Part shown: one piece after another, positions 26,057 to 34,243 of the stretch
Layout of the letters: the number at the start of each line of letters is the position of its first letter
Numbering within the stretch: the stretch's first letter is position 1
NCBI GenBank assembly: GCA_964369415.1
Contig: CAYJFP010000005.1
Span: forward strand, 1-64,000
Source: SIG603 sp964369415
Lineage (GTDB): Bacteria > Bacillota > Clostridia > Oscillospirales > Acutalibacteraceae
Reading direction: 5' to 3'
Length of the DNA: 64,000 bases
Translations under genes and position numbers: made by a program
Notes under the pieces: generated by a model
The model's input: only the letters and a program-made list of their open reading frames with translations
Told to the model about the DNA's origin: nothing
Database searches by the model: none

Positions 26057-26776
26057 GTGGAAATTTTAATAGCGGTAATAGCAACTTTGCTTTTTGGGGC
26101 ATTTCTTCAAACATCAGCAGGATTTGGACTTTCGATAGTCACGGTTGCGGTTTTGCCTATATTTATGACGGTGTCCGATGCGGTGCTTTTTAGCACGGTT
26201 GGCTCGTTTGTTGCGACTGTTTTTGTAATCGTCAAGTATATAAAAAGCATAGATGTAAAAATGCTGATTTTTCCGGTTTTAGGCTCTTTTGTAGGGCTTA
26301 CAGTAGGGATAAACATACTATTCTTAATAGACGATAAGCTGATGACTAAAATTTTAGGTTTTATGTTGATTATACTGTCTGTATATTTCTTTTTCTTTTC
26401 TAATAAGATTAAGATTAAGCCTAATAAAAAAAATGCGGCACTTGCGGGATTTATCTCAGGTTTATTAAGCGGTACGGTAAACATGCCAGGGCCGCCTATA
26501 GTGCTTTATTATTCTGCGGCTATACAAGATAAAAAGGCATTTATTTCCACGACTCAGGCGTTCTTTTTTGTGAATTTATTTTATAAAGCAATAAGCTTTT
26601 ATTTTACGATAGGAATAGAAGAAAGTTCGTTAAGCTATATTCCATACATAGCCGTTGCGACAATAATTGGCTCTATACTCGGAATATTTGTTTATAATCG
26701 GATGAATGAACAGCTAATAAAAAAAGTGGTTTACATAGTAATAGCCTTGTCGGGCGTATGGTATCTCTTTAGTTAA
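26057..26776 (+). CDS. TauE/SafE-family anion exporter
   Basis: A membrane protein of 239 residues with about eight hydrophobic helices and two internally similar halves, each with a Gly/Pro-rich entry (LQTSAGFGLSIVTV and ISGLLSGTVNMPGPP). TauE/SafE members export sulfite, sulfoacetate or related small anions. AAAGGAGG abuts ATG 26051, so the GTG at 26057, six bases from the site, is the likelier start. It is the last gene of the operon. Next to a sulfatase it probably removes sulfate, or a sulfonated end product, released by the pathway. Confidence 0.85.
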   Translation: MEILIAVIATLLFGAFLQTSAGFGLSIVTVAVLPIFMTVSDAVLFSTVGSFVATVFVIVKYIKSIDVKMLIFPVLGSFVGLTVGINILFLIDDKLMTKILGFMLIILSVYFFFFSNKIKIKPNKKNAALAGFISGLLSGTVNMPGPPIVLYYSAAIQDKKAFISTTQAFFFVNLFYKAISFYFTIGIEESSLSYIPYIAVATIIGSILGIFVYNRMNEQLIKKVVYIVIALSGVWYLFS

Positions 26777-26783
26777 AAAGTTA

Positions 26784-26826
26784 AAAGCTCGGTCCTTGCA
26801 CTTACGCTAGGAACGAGCTTTTTTTA
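26784..26826. terminator. Bidirectional terminator between exporter and methyltransferase
   Basis: AAAGCTCGGTCC pairs with GGAACGAGCTTT around a 14-base loop, with T-runs on both strands. The stop codon of the methyltransferase gene lies in its right-hand flank. Confidence 0.85.
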
Positions 26827-27480
26827 ATTTTTCTTTTTCATGATTAATTCCATAGAGCCGTTGTATTTAGCAGAAACAGTGTATTCTGATATTTCAAAAC
26901 CACATTCGTTTGCTATTTTTTCAAGCCCTTGATATGAAAAATATGTAAGATGAGTCGGAACACACCACATAAGATCCTTGAACTTATTAAACCTAGAAAA
27001 AGCACTTTTAAAATTCGGAGTGGAAAGCCACAAAATGCCTTCGCTATCTAAAAGGTCAAAAGCCTTTTTAAGAGCCTTCTTTGGATTAGTCATATGCTCT
27101 ATAACATCGCCCATAAAAAGTGCGCTGTACTTTTTATCTGTTTCATGACAAAGAAAATCACTGCAATAAATATCGATATCAAGTAAGTCAGAAATTTTTT
27201 GCGCTGATTCTTCGTCAATTTCAACTGCGTCGACAGAAAGATTCATCTCAAGTGCAGTTGCAATAAATGAACCATCACCGACACCAATTTCTAAAACGCT
27301 GTCTATTTTGCGGTATGAGTTGATTTTCTGAATGATTTCACACCATTCACTAAAGTAGAAAGTAGAAGCGGGGGGCACGTTTTCTTCACTGTAATTTGGT
27401 GTGATGAGTTTACGGGTAAGTGACTGATCAGTAAAGCTTTTAGCTACGAATCTTGAATAAAGATTGTCGCATGAATCCAC
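26824..27480 (-). CDS. SAM-dependent methyltransferase, C-terminal part of a frameshifted gene
   Basis: A 218-residue class I methyltransferase domain. Motif I is VLEIGVGDGSFI, followed by AVEIDEES and FMGDVIEHMTNPKKAL. In this reading it starts at GTG 27480 with no ribosome binding site. The first residues (DSCDNLYSRF) look like the second half of a zinc ribbon whose first Cys pair (CPIC) and following Cys are encoded in the other frame by the upstream gene. Removing one G at 27477-27478 joins them into KCDSCDNLY. I therefore regard it as the 3' part of a single gene. Confidence 0.8.
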   Translation of the reverse strand: MDSCDNLYSRFVAKSFTDQSLTRKLITPNYSEENVPPASTFYFSEWCEIIQKINSYRKIDSVLEIGVGDGSFIATALEMNLSVDAVEIDEESAQKISDLLDIDIYCSDFLCHETDKKYSALFMGDVIEHMTNPKKALKKAFDLLDSEGILWLSTPNFKSAFSRFNKFKDLMWCVPTHLTYFSYQGLEKIANECGFEISEYTVSAKYNGSMELIMKKKN

Positions 27481-28105
27481 ACTTCATCCATAATTTAAAT
27501 GGCAAATGTGGAGCTGCAAAATAATCCATAGCAAAGGCATTTGCAGTAAAATACGCCTTGCCATTTCCGCCACATATAGGGCAAGATTTAAACTCAAACT
27601 GCTCATGTTCATTTGAATAGACGTATGGCTTGCTTTCAGAATTTATCATTTTTGGATATAGATTTAAAATATGAACAGAAAGGTTAAAAACCTGTTCAGG
27701 CAGCTTATAATTATAACTTTGAACAAAATAAAATAGCTTGTTTAAAAGTTGAGGACTCATATAGCTTAGTTTATTGTAGTATAAGAAGTATTCATTTACT
27801 AATTCAAGTGGTAAATCTACTTCATTTGTAATGTTTAACAAACTTTCAAAGGTGCAGATGTTAAAAGAATCGATAAAGAGTAGAGCATGATTTATGATTT
27901 CACTTTTATTTGCTACGGCTTCAACATAAAGTTTAGCGTGGTTTTGTAAATTCTCATCATCGTACTTGTCTTTAAGAAAATTAGTCATTTCTAAGCTTGT
28001 CTCTAATAAATCTGAATTTTCAGCTTTTAACTGACTTAATGCATCGACAAAAACAATACACATTTCTAAATCGGCTAAATATCCGTCAAAATATTGTTCA
28101 TTCAT
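27440..28105 (-). CDS. N-terminal part of frameshifted zinc-ribbon methyltransferase gene
   Basis: A 221-residue reading. Residues 1-165 are mostly helical with no family I recognise, possibly TPR-like. They are followed by CPICGG (about 174-179) and LWMKC (about 206-210), the first three Cys of a zinc ribbon. After that the frame runs into ten unrelated residues and stops. The matching fourth Cys and the methyltransferase domain continue in the +1 frame from 27480. The joined protein would be about 427 residues: helical domain, zinc ribbon, methyltransferase. A good promoter is present upstream, while the ribosome binding site (AAGAAG) is weak. Confidence 0.72.
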   Translation of the reverse strand: MNEQYFDGYLADLEMCIVFVDALSQLKAENSDLLETSLEMTNFLKDKYDDENLQNHAKLYVEAVANKSEIINHALLFIDSFNICTFESLLNITNEVDLPLELVNEYFLYYNKLSYMSPQLLNKLFYFVQSYNYKLPEQVFNLSVHILNLYPKMINSESKPYVYSNEHEQFEFKSCPICGGNGKAYFTANAFAMDYFAAPHLPFKLWMKCGFMRQSLFKIRS

Positions 28106-28134
28106 TTTAATTCTTCTTAATCATTATATTTAGT

Positions 28135-28163
28135 ATCATACCTTAAAAATTAATGCTTGTAAA
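28135..28163 (-). promoter_or_regulatory. Promoter of the methyltransferase gene
   Basis: On the minus strand: TTTACA, 17-base spacer, TATGAT. The -10 box ends 30 bases before the ATG at 28105. Confidence 0.6.
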
Positions 28164-28200
28164 GTAAATAATTTAAGTTGAAAATATAAATTGTATTTAT

Positions 28201-28229
28201 TTGTAATTTGAACTTAAATATGATATTAT
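28201..28229 (+). promoter_or_regulatory. Promoter of the glycosyltransferase gene
   Basis: TTGTAA, 17-base spacer, TATTAT with an extended -10 (TGA directly before TATTAT). It is divergent from the methyltransferase promoter, with 37 bases between the two -35 boxes. Confidence 0.6.
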
Positions 28230-28265
28230 TAAACCATATTCGACTTTTAAAGGGAGATTAGTAAT

Positions 28266-30437
28266 ATGAAAAGCAAAAAATTAAGTGACTCTATTCAAGC
28301 TTTAGGTGATTTTCCATATGAAATTTCTATTGGGATAATAGTAAAAAACGAGGCGAAAGATTTACTTCGTTTACTGAAATCGCTTAAAAAATTAAGAGAA
28401 TCAATTCCTTGTCAAGTTATTATTACAGATACGGGCTCTACAGACGGGACGATAGAAATAGCGAAAGAATATGCAGATGTTTACTTAGAATTTGAGTGGT
28501 GCAACGACTTTGCTGCTGCAAGAAATACGGGTGTAGAAGTAGCACAGGGTAGATGGTTTTCTTATTTTGATGCGGACGAATTTTTAGACTATGATTGCGA
28601 TGATTTAATAGACTTTTTTAGAACAAAAAATCATAATGATTTTACAGTGCTTGAAATAGAGAGAGTTGACTATAGCAACACATCTTTTACGAGGGCACAG
28701 TCGATTAAACTTCACCGCTTTGTTAATTTTTCAAAAGGAAAACTATTCTTTAAAGATAAAATTCACGAGTACATAGTACCACACGGTGGAATGGTACACG
28801 CTACTACCACAAAAATACATCACACAGGTTATGTAGGAGTAAACCTTCCGAAAAAGCTTAATCGTAATGAAAATCCACTTTATGAGCAGATAGAAGAAAA
28901 TCCGAATAATGTAAGGGCGTTTTTGCATTTAGGAGTCGGAAAGATGACTAATGAAGATAGAATACAGGTTTTTGAGGAGTGTTTAAGCCGTATTGAGGAT
29001 ATCAAAAATCCGCCGGACAAGCTTTATATAATGATTCTTGAGCTTCTTTCAAGAATATATTATTCAAAAGCATACCATGAGAAACAATTAAATCTAGTTA
29101 AAGATTATATAGATTCTACTGACGAAAATTATCTTCCGCATATGGAGATTATATATTTTATGGCAAAGGCAATGATTAGAGTTGGTGACCTTGAAGCTGC
29201 TATAAAATATTTTGAACGCTATCAGGCGATGTATGAGTTTTTAGAGGAAAACACCGATAATATATTTAATGTATTGCCATATCTTAATACAAATAGAAAA
29301 ACTGTTTACGAGCTTAGCTTTTTTACTCTTTCAGGATGCTATTTTTCTATAGGAGAAAAAGAAAAATCCTATGCAATTATTGAAGAGAGCAAACTTGTAA
29401 ATCGCTTAGAAAATGACAAGCCTATCTATTTATCAGCGTATTTGGAATCTATGTATAAAATGAAGAGATATGATAAAATGAGAGAAGCTTACGACATGTT
29501 TTCAGGGCATGAAAACCAGCATAAGCTTTCTATAGCGATTTTAGAGCCGTATTTTAAGCCGGTGGCTTATACAAATGCAACTAAAGACTTTGCTGTAGAG
29601 TTTTGCAAAGATATTACTGATTCCTATGTGGCACTCAATGTAATTAGAAACAAAAACTTTAAAATAGATGATTTAGATTCATCAGTAATTGAACTTATTA
29701 AAGAGGACAAGTTAACCTATAAATCTACATATTTTTACGATTTGCTTTATTATACGCTAAAAACAGGCGAGGATGTTTTTGAGCTTATAGAAAACTGCTC
29801 TTCGGCGATGATTTTTGATTATATCAGAGCCGTTTATGTAAGTTATGGAGATTACCCTGTGATTGTAATAGATTATCTAAAAAAATTGGATTTAGATGTT
29901 ATCACAAGTCAAAAACAAATTCAGTTTGTCAGAAACCTTTCTTATCTTTACTTAGCAAATCTAACAAATATTCATGATAGTATTCATGTTGAGAATCAAG
30001 ATGTTTATTATGTTTTAGACGTATATATAAAGCTATCTGAAAAAATTATGTCGGCTGTATATAATCTTGACAAAATAGAAGAGTATATGGACTTGATTCC
30101 AAATTCTCATAGTCTTGCGCTTTGCCTTATCAAGGCTTATGAATATAAAAACAGCAATCAGCTTGAATACATTAGGATGATTAAAAAAGCGCTTAATTAT
30201 GATGAAAGTATGTTTAAATGTATTTCCATGCTGATTGAAGAGGTAAAAGTTCAAAGTCAAAGGGAAGAGGATGATAAAAATGAGTTTTCCGCTCTTGCAA
30301 ATCAGGTCAAATCACAGATTAAATTGCTTATAAATTCTGGAGATTTAATAACGGCCAAGGCATTTTTAGAGGAGTATGTAAAAATTAATCCAAATGATAC
30401 AGAGCTTGCCGATTTAGATAAAAAAATAAATAGCTAG
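28266..30437 (+). CDS. Family 2 glycosyltransferase with long helical (TPR-like) C-terminal region
   Basis: A 723-residue protein. Residues about 18-240 form a GT2 GT-A domain: SIGIIVKNEAKDLLR, ITDTGSTDGTIEIAKEYA, NDFAAARNTGVEVAQ and the metal-binding DxD in YFDADEFLDYD. The remaining about 480 residues are helical with TPR-like units (DLEAAIKYFERYQAMYE, YAIIEESKL). This layout is shared by protein-modifying glycosyltransferases such as SunS and by clostridial flagellin or surface-glycan enzymes; no glycocin or flagellin gene is here. It is cytoplasmic with no membrane helix. The divergent zinc-ribbon methyltransferase is its likely partner. Site AAAGGGAG. Confidence 0.82.
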   Translation: MKSKKLSDSIQALGDFPYEISIGIIVKNEAKDLLRLLKSLKKLRESIPCQVIITDTGSTDGTIEIAKEYADVYLEFEWCNDFAAARNTGVEVAQGRWFSYFDADEFLDYDCDDLIDFFRTKNHNDFTVLEIERVDYSNTSFTRAQSIKLHRFVNFSKGKLFFKDKIHEYIVPHGGMVHATTTKIHHTGYVGVNLPKKLNRNENPLYEQIEENPNNVRAFLHLGVGKMTNEDRIQVFEECLSRIEDIKNPPDKLYIMILELLSRIYYSKAYHEKQLNLVKDYIDSTDENYLPHMEIIYFMAKAMIRVGDLEAAIKYFERYQAMYEFLEENTDNIFNVLPYLNTNRKTVYELSFFTLSGCYFSIGEKEKSYAIIEESKLVNRLENDKPIYLSAYLESMYKMKRYDKMREAYDMFSGHENQHKLSIAILEPYFKPVAYTNATKDFAVEFCKDITDSYVALNVIRNKNFKIDDLDSSVIELIKEDKLTYKSTYFYDLLYYTLKTGEDVFELIENCSSAMIFDYIRAVYVSYGDYPVIVIDYLKKLDLDVITSQKQIQFVRNLSYLYLANLTNIHDSIHVENQDVYYVLDVYIKLSEKIMSAVYNLDKIEEYMDLIPNSHSLALCLIKAYEYKNSNQLEYIRMIKKALNYDESMFKCISMLIEEVKVQSQREEDDKNEFSALANQVKSQIKLLINSGDLITAKAFLEEYVKINPNDTELADLDKKINS

Positions 30438-30578
30438 AAAAGCTAAGGAAAATAGCTTAAAAAAACTACTGTGTTTTGCGATATAGACGTAAAAATATAT
30501 TGTTTGTCATAAAAATTGTTTACTTTTTACAGCTTGCATAATATACTAAGCAAAAATAATATTAAGGATGTGTGCAAG

Positions 30579-32024
30579 ATGGAACAAATTTTTAATCCCT
30601 ATCTTCCTTTATGGGAATATATACCAGATGGTGAGCCGCATGTGTTTGGAGACAGACTTTATATTTATGGATCGCACGACAGGGCTAAAGGCGAAAAATA
30701 CTGCGAAGGTCATTATGCGGTTTGGTCTTGTGATGTTAATAATTTGAAAAAATGGCGTCTAGAAGGTGAATCGTATAAAAGAACGCAAGATCCGTCAAAT
30801 AAAGAGGATAAATTACAGCTTTGGGCACCAGATGTGAGCAAAGGCCCTGACGGAAGGTATTACCTGTTCTATTGCTTTTCATTCTATCCTGAAATAGGTG
30901 TTGCGGTAAGTGACACACCGGAAGGACCGTTTGAATTTCATGGGCATGTAAAATATCCCGACAATCTATATGGTGGAAAAGTGCTAGGAGATTACCTTCC
31001 TTTTGACCCTGCTGTTTTAACCGATGACGATGGAAGAGTTTATTTGTACTATGGTTTTTCATATAAAAAGTATAATTTTGATGCAGATGAATTTCAAAAA
31101 ATGATGAATATTACTTTAAGCGAAGGTGCTATGATTACAGAGCTTGAAAGCGATATGCTAACAGTAAAATACGAGCCAAAGGTTTTAATTCCAGGTGGTA
31201 AATTGGCTAAAGGCACAGCTTATGATGGTCATGCATTTTTTGAAGCTTCTTCAATAAGAAAAGTTAAAGATAAGTATTATTTTGTGTATTCAAGTGAACT
31301 TAGTCATGAACTTTGCTATGCGATAAGCGACTTTCCAGATAGAGACTTCTCTTACGGCGGGATTATTGTTTCAAACGGAGATGTTGGAATAAACGGTAGA
31401 GAAAAACCCGTGTATACATTTGGAAACAACCATGGTGGAATGGTTCAAATAGGCGATGAATGGTATATTTTTTATCATAGACAAACTAATGGAACAGAGT
31501 TTTCAAGGCAAGGCTGTTGTGAGAAAATCACAATAGATGACGATGGAGCTATTAAACAAGTGGAGATAACAAGCTGCGGATTAAACGGCGGTGCATTAAT
31601 AGCAAAAGGTGAGTATCCGTCCGCCATTGCCTGCCATTTAACCAGTGAAACTACTCAGGATAAGATAGATTATTTCGATAAAAACTTGAAAATTCAAACC
31701 ATGATTTCAGATGATTTGGAAGACAAAGAAAATCCTATGCTCATAAAATTCATTTCGAATTCAAGTGTGATTGGCTATAAATACTTTAAAATGGACGATG
31801 CAAAAACCGTATCGCTTAAATTAAGCGGTGAGGCTAAAGGTGTGATAAAAGTATTTAACAGCTTAGAGTGTGATGAACTTATAGGAGAAAAAGAAGTCGA
31901 TATTAAAGATGAAAACTATATTTATATAGAAATTTCATTAAAGGCGCAAAAAGGCGATAAAGCTCTATACTTCACATTTGAGGGAGATATAAACCTTAAC
32001 TTTAAATCATTTAAATTTGATTAA
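30579..32024 (+). CDS. Glycoside hydrolase family 43 protein
   Basis: A 481-residue GH43 five-bladed beta-propeller enzyme. The catalytic base Asp is in HVFGDRLYIYGSHD, the pKa-modulating Asp in FDPAVLTDDDGRVYLYYG, and the acid Glu in HAFFEASSIRKVKDKYYFVY. Residues about 385-481 look like a CBM6-type beta-sandwich. Relatives act on alpha-arabinofuranosides or beta-xylosides. The ATG at 30579 has AAGGA about 10 bases upstream and opens EQIFNPYLPLWEYIPDGEPH, the usual GH43 start. No signal peptide is present, so it degrades imported oligosaccharides in the cytoplasm. A possible promoter is TTTACT-18-TATACT at 30517-30546. It is a single-gene unit. Confidence 0.9.
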   Translation: MEQIFNPYLPLWEYIPDGEPHVFGDRLYIYGSHDRAKGEKYCEGHYAVWSCDVNNLKKWRLEGESYKRTQDPSNKEDKLQLWAPDVSKGPDGRYYLFYCFSFYPEIGVAVSDTPEGPFEFHGHVKYPDNLYGGKVLGDYLPFDPAVLTDDDGRVYLYYGFSYKKYNFDADEFQKMMNITLSEGAMITELESDMLTVKYEPKVLIPGGKLAKGTAYDGHAFFEASSIRKVKDKYYFVYSSELSHELCYAISDFPDRDFSYGGIIVSNGDVGINGREKPVYTFGNNHGGMVQIGDEWYIFYHRQTNGTEFSRQGCCEKITIDDDGAIKQVEITSCGLNGGALIAKGEYPSAIACHLTSETTQDKIDYFDKNLKIQTMISDDLEDKENPMLIKFISNSSVIGYKYFKMDDAKTVSLKLSGEAKGVIKVFNSLECDELIGEKEVDIKDENYIYIEISLKAQKGDKALYFTFEGDINLNFKSFKFD

Positions 32025-32029
32025 TATAA

Positions 32030-32063
32030 AAAGTACCCATAGGCAAGAGCCTATGGGTACTTT
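32030..32063. terminator. Bidirectional terminator between GH43 and AGCS genes
   Basis: Perfect 15-bp stem AAAGTACCCATAGGC/GCCTATGGGTACTTT with a 4-base loop, between two convergent genes. Confidence 0.85.
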
Positions 32064-32073
32064 CGTATCTAAA

Positions 32074-33501
32074 CTATGATTTAAGCTTTCTTCGTGGGTC
32101 TTTGCTGAAATAATCTCTTGTTTCTTTTGCAATAATTCCAGAAAGGAATAAAATTGCAATGATATTTGGAATAGCCATAAGTCCGTTGAAAATATCTGCA
32201 ATGGTCCACACCATTGAAACTGTCAAATATGGCCCGATGAACACGGCTAAAATGTATAGGTAACGATAGATTTTTACAATTTTCATGTTTCCTTTTGCTA
32301 AATACTCAATGCTTTTTTCTGCGTAATAATCCCATCCGAGAATAGTTGTAAAAGCAAAAAATGCAAGGCAAAACATCAGTAAAAATGAGCTTATTCCCTC
32401 TGCGAATGGTAAAGCATTTGTAAAGGCATACATGGTTATCGATGCGCCTTCAAGGCCAAGTTCAGGCTTCCATGCGCCTGTCATTACTATTGCAAGACCT
32501 GTAATTGTGCATATTACGATGGTGTCGATAAAAGTGCCTGTCATTGTGACTAGACCTTGCCTTACAGGATCTTTGGTTTTTGCTGCAGCTGCTGCGATAG
32601 GTGCAGAGCCAAGACCCGCTTCGTTAGAGAAAATACCTCTTGCGACACCCGCTTGTATAGCTGTTTTAATGGTGATTCCAATAACTCCTCCGGCAACCGC
32701 TTGTGGATTAAATGCGCCGACTACTATTTCGTTTATAGCATTTGGAATCAAGTTGAAATTGAATATAATAATCAAAAGGCCTAAAAGAAAATATAAAATT
32801 GCCATGAAAGGTACTACAACGGCGGCGACATTTGAAATACGCTTAATTCCGCCGATTACAACCAAGGCAACACAAAGAGTTACCACAAGGCCGGCGATGA
32901 TAGTTGTAAGGGTAATAGGTGTTTCTCCTATCATAAAGACCACATTGGTTTTTTCAGGGTCAAAAAAGTTTTGAACAGCTGTAGTGATTCCGTTGATTTG
33001 AGTGATTGTACCGATTCCCAAAAGTCCCGCCAATGCGGCGAAAACCGCAAAACATTTAGCAAGCCAAGTCCACTTTTTACCCATTCCGTTTTCTATATAA
33101 TAGAAAGGTCCGCCTAAGGCATGTCCATTTTTACCGACTTTTCGGTACTTAATAGCAAGAAAGCCCTCTGCATATTTTGTAGCCATTCCAAAAAATGCGG
33201 CGATCTCCATCCATAATAAAGCACCAGGTCCACCAGCGGCGATTGCAGAGGCAACACCTACGATGTTTCCCGTACCTATTGTTGCAGAAAGTGCTGTGCA
33301 CAATGCGGCAAATGAGGAAATTTCGCCCTCTCCTTCGGTTTCGCTTTTAACCATAAATTTAAGTGCTTTTGGAAGCTTGGTGATTTGAAGTAGCTTTGTC
33401 CTTACCGTTAGCCATACGCCACAGGCTAGTATAAGAACAATCATCGGTATGCCCCAAACAAAATCACTTATGCTTCCTAAAAAGCTGTTGAATTCTTCCA
33501 T
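32074..33501 (-). CDS. Sodium:alanine/glycine symporter (AGCS family)
   Basis: A 475-residue membrane transporter with about eleven hydrophobic helices. AGCS signatures are clear: FAALCTALSATIGTGNIVGV near the N-terminus, GGPGALLWMEIAAFFGMATKYAE, and GVARGIFSNEAGLGSAPIAA. It takes up alanine, glycine or related small amino acids with Na+. Site GGGAG. It is a stand-alone gene between two terminators. A second AGCS paralogue is at 46853. Confidence 0.92.
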   Translation of the reverse strand: MEEFNSFLGSISDFVWGIPMIVLILACGVWLTVRTKLLQITKLPKALKFMVKSETEGEGEISSFAALCTALSATIGTGNIVGVASAIAAGGPGALLWMEIAAFFGMATKYAEGFLAIKYRKVGKNGHALGGPFYYIENGMGKKWTWLAKCFAVFAALAGLLGIGTITQINGITTAVQNFFDPEKTNVVFMIGETPITLTTIIAGLVVTLCVALVVIGGIKRISNVAAVVVPFMAILYFLLGLLIIIFNFNLIPNAINEIVVGAFNPQAVAGGVIGITIKTAIQAGVARGIFSNEAGLGSAPIAAAAAKTKDPVRQGLVTMTGTFIDTIVICTITGLAIVMTGAWKPELGLEGASITMYAFTNALPFAEGISSFLLMFCLAFFAFTTILGWDYYAEKSIEYLAKGNMKIVKIYRYLYILAVFIGPYLTVSMVWTIADIFNGLMAIPNIIAILFLSGIIAKETRDYFSKDPRRKLKS

Positions 33502-33650
33502 TTAGTTTATCTCCCATCTCAAATATTGACATAACTAAGTAAAATAACTGTTTTTTGTATTTTAATTTAGTAAAGTCAGAATAAGTTTTTATTATACCAT
33601 TTTTCGCAAAAAAATCAAGTTAAAATTTTAACAAGCACAAAATATAAGTA

Positions 33651-33694
33651 AAACCCGTGCTTTTCAGATGAAATTTCTGAAACAACACGGGTTT
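33651..33694 (-). terminator. Terminator after the dihydrofolate-reductase-like gene
   Basis: 9-bp stem AAACCCGTG/CACGGGTTT enclosing a smaller TTTCAG/CTGAAA hairpin. It lies 13 bases past the stop of the minus-strand gene. Confidence 0.7.
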
Positions 33695-33706
33695 ATATTA
33701 GATGAA

Positions 33707-34231
33707 TTAGTCTTTTTTCAAGTAATGAAGCACTACTACGCCATCGTCAATCGTATAGCTGTTTAAACTAAGCTTAATGCTTGGATTGTTTTCTAAAAAC
33801 AGCTTTCTGCCTTTTCCTAAAATAGTCGGAATCACACCGATTATATACTCGTCGATGATGTCCTCTTTGATAAATGGGTCAATAACTTTTCCACCGCCAA
33901 ATAAAAATACATTTTTGCCGTTTTCTTTTTCTTTCTTGATGACACTAGTAATATCACCGCTTATAAACTTGATGTTTTCGGTGTTCTCATATTTTTTTGA
34001 AGTGGCAACATAGACAGTTTTATCCGTATATGTCTTGGCCATGTCTTGTAGATAGCACTGACTGCCCATCAAAACCACGTCGATGGAATCGACAAATTTC
34101 TGAAAGTCAAAGCCAGGGTCAGTGTTTAAATCTTTGTCGCCATCTCCGACAATCCAGTCAAAACCGCCGTCTTCATCGGAAATATAGCCGTCAAGACTAA
34201 TAGCTAAATTCAGTATAATTTTACCGCTCAT
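33707..34231 (-). CDS. Dihydrofolate reductase family protein (RibD C-terminal-like)
   Basis: A 174-residue protein of the YyaP/RibD_C group. Visible features are LAISLDGYISDEDGGFDW near the N-terminus, VVLMGSQCYLQ, the nucleotide-binding VFLFGGGKVI and the late IIGVIPTILGKGRKLF. These are NADPH-dependent reductases of uncertain substrate, distinct from true FolA. It starts 13 bases after the stop of the alcohol dehydrogenase gene, with site AAAGGAG, so the two form one operon. Confidence 0.83.
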   Translation of the reverse strand: MSGKIILNLAISLDGYISDEDGGFDWIVGDGDKDLNTDPGFDFQKFVDSIDVVLMGSQCYLQDMAKTYTDKTVYVATSKKYENTENIKFISGDITSVIKKEKENGKNVFLFGGGKVIDPFIKEDIIDEYIIGVIPTILGKGRKLFLENNPSIKLSLNSYTIDDGVVVLHYLKKD

Positions 34232-34243
34232 AATTTTTCTCCT

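Noticed and set aside
11863..26776. Canonical sulfoquinovose breakdown
   Set aside because: No GH31 sulfoquinovosidase, no sulfolactaldehyde reductase or dehydrogenase, and no sulfo-sugar transaldolase are present; a sulfatase cleaves sulfate esters, not C-S bonds.
27440..27480. Programmed frameshift to join the two methyltransferase halves
   Set aside because: Joining needs a +1 shift, but there is no stop codon or slippery codon at the junction and no stimulatory site; a mutation or sequencing error is simpler.
28266..30437. Glycocin S-glycosyltransferase (SunS) system
   Set aside because: The domain layout is similar, but there is no Cys-rich precursor peptide, bacteriocin transporter or disulfide isomerase nearby.
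32432..32974. 180-codon plus-strand open frame
   Set aside because: It is antisense to the AGCS symporter, whose signatures and start site are clear; its composition is the mirror of membrane codons.
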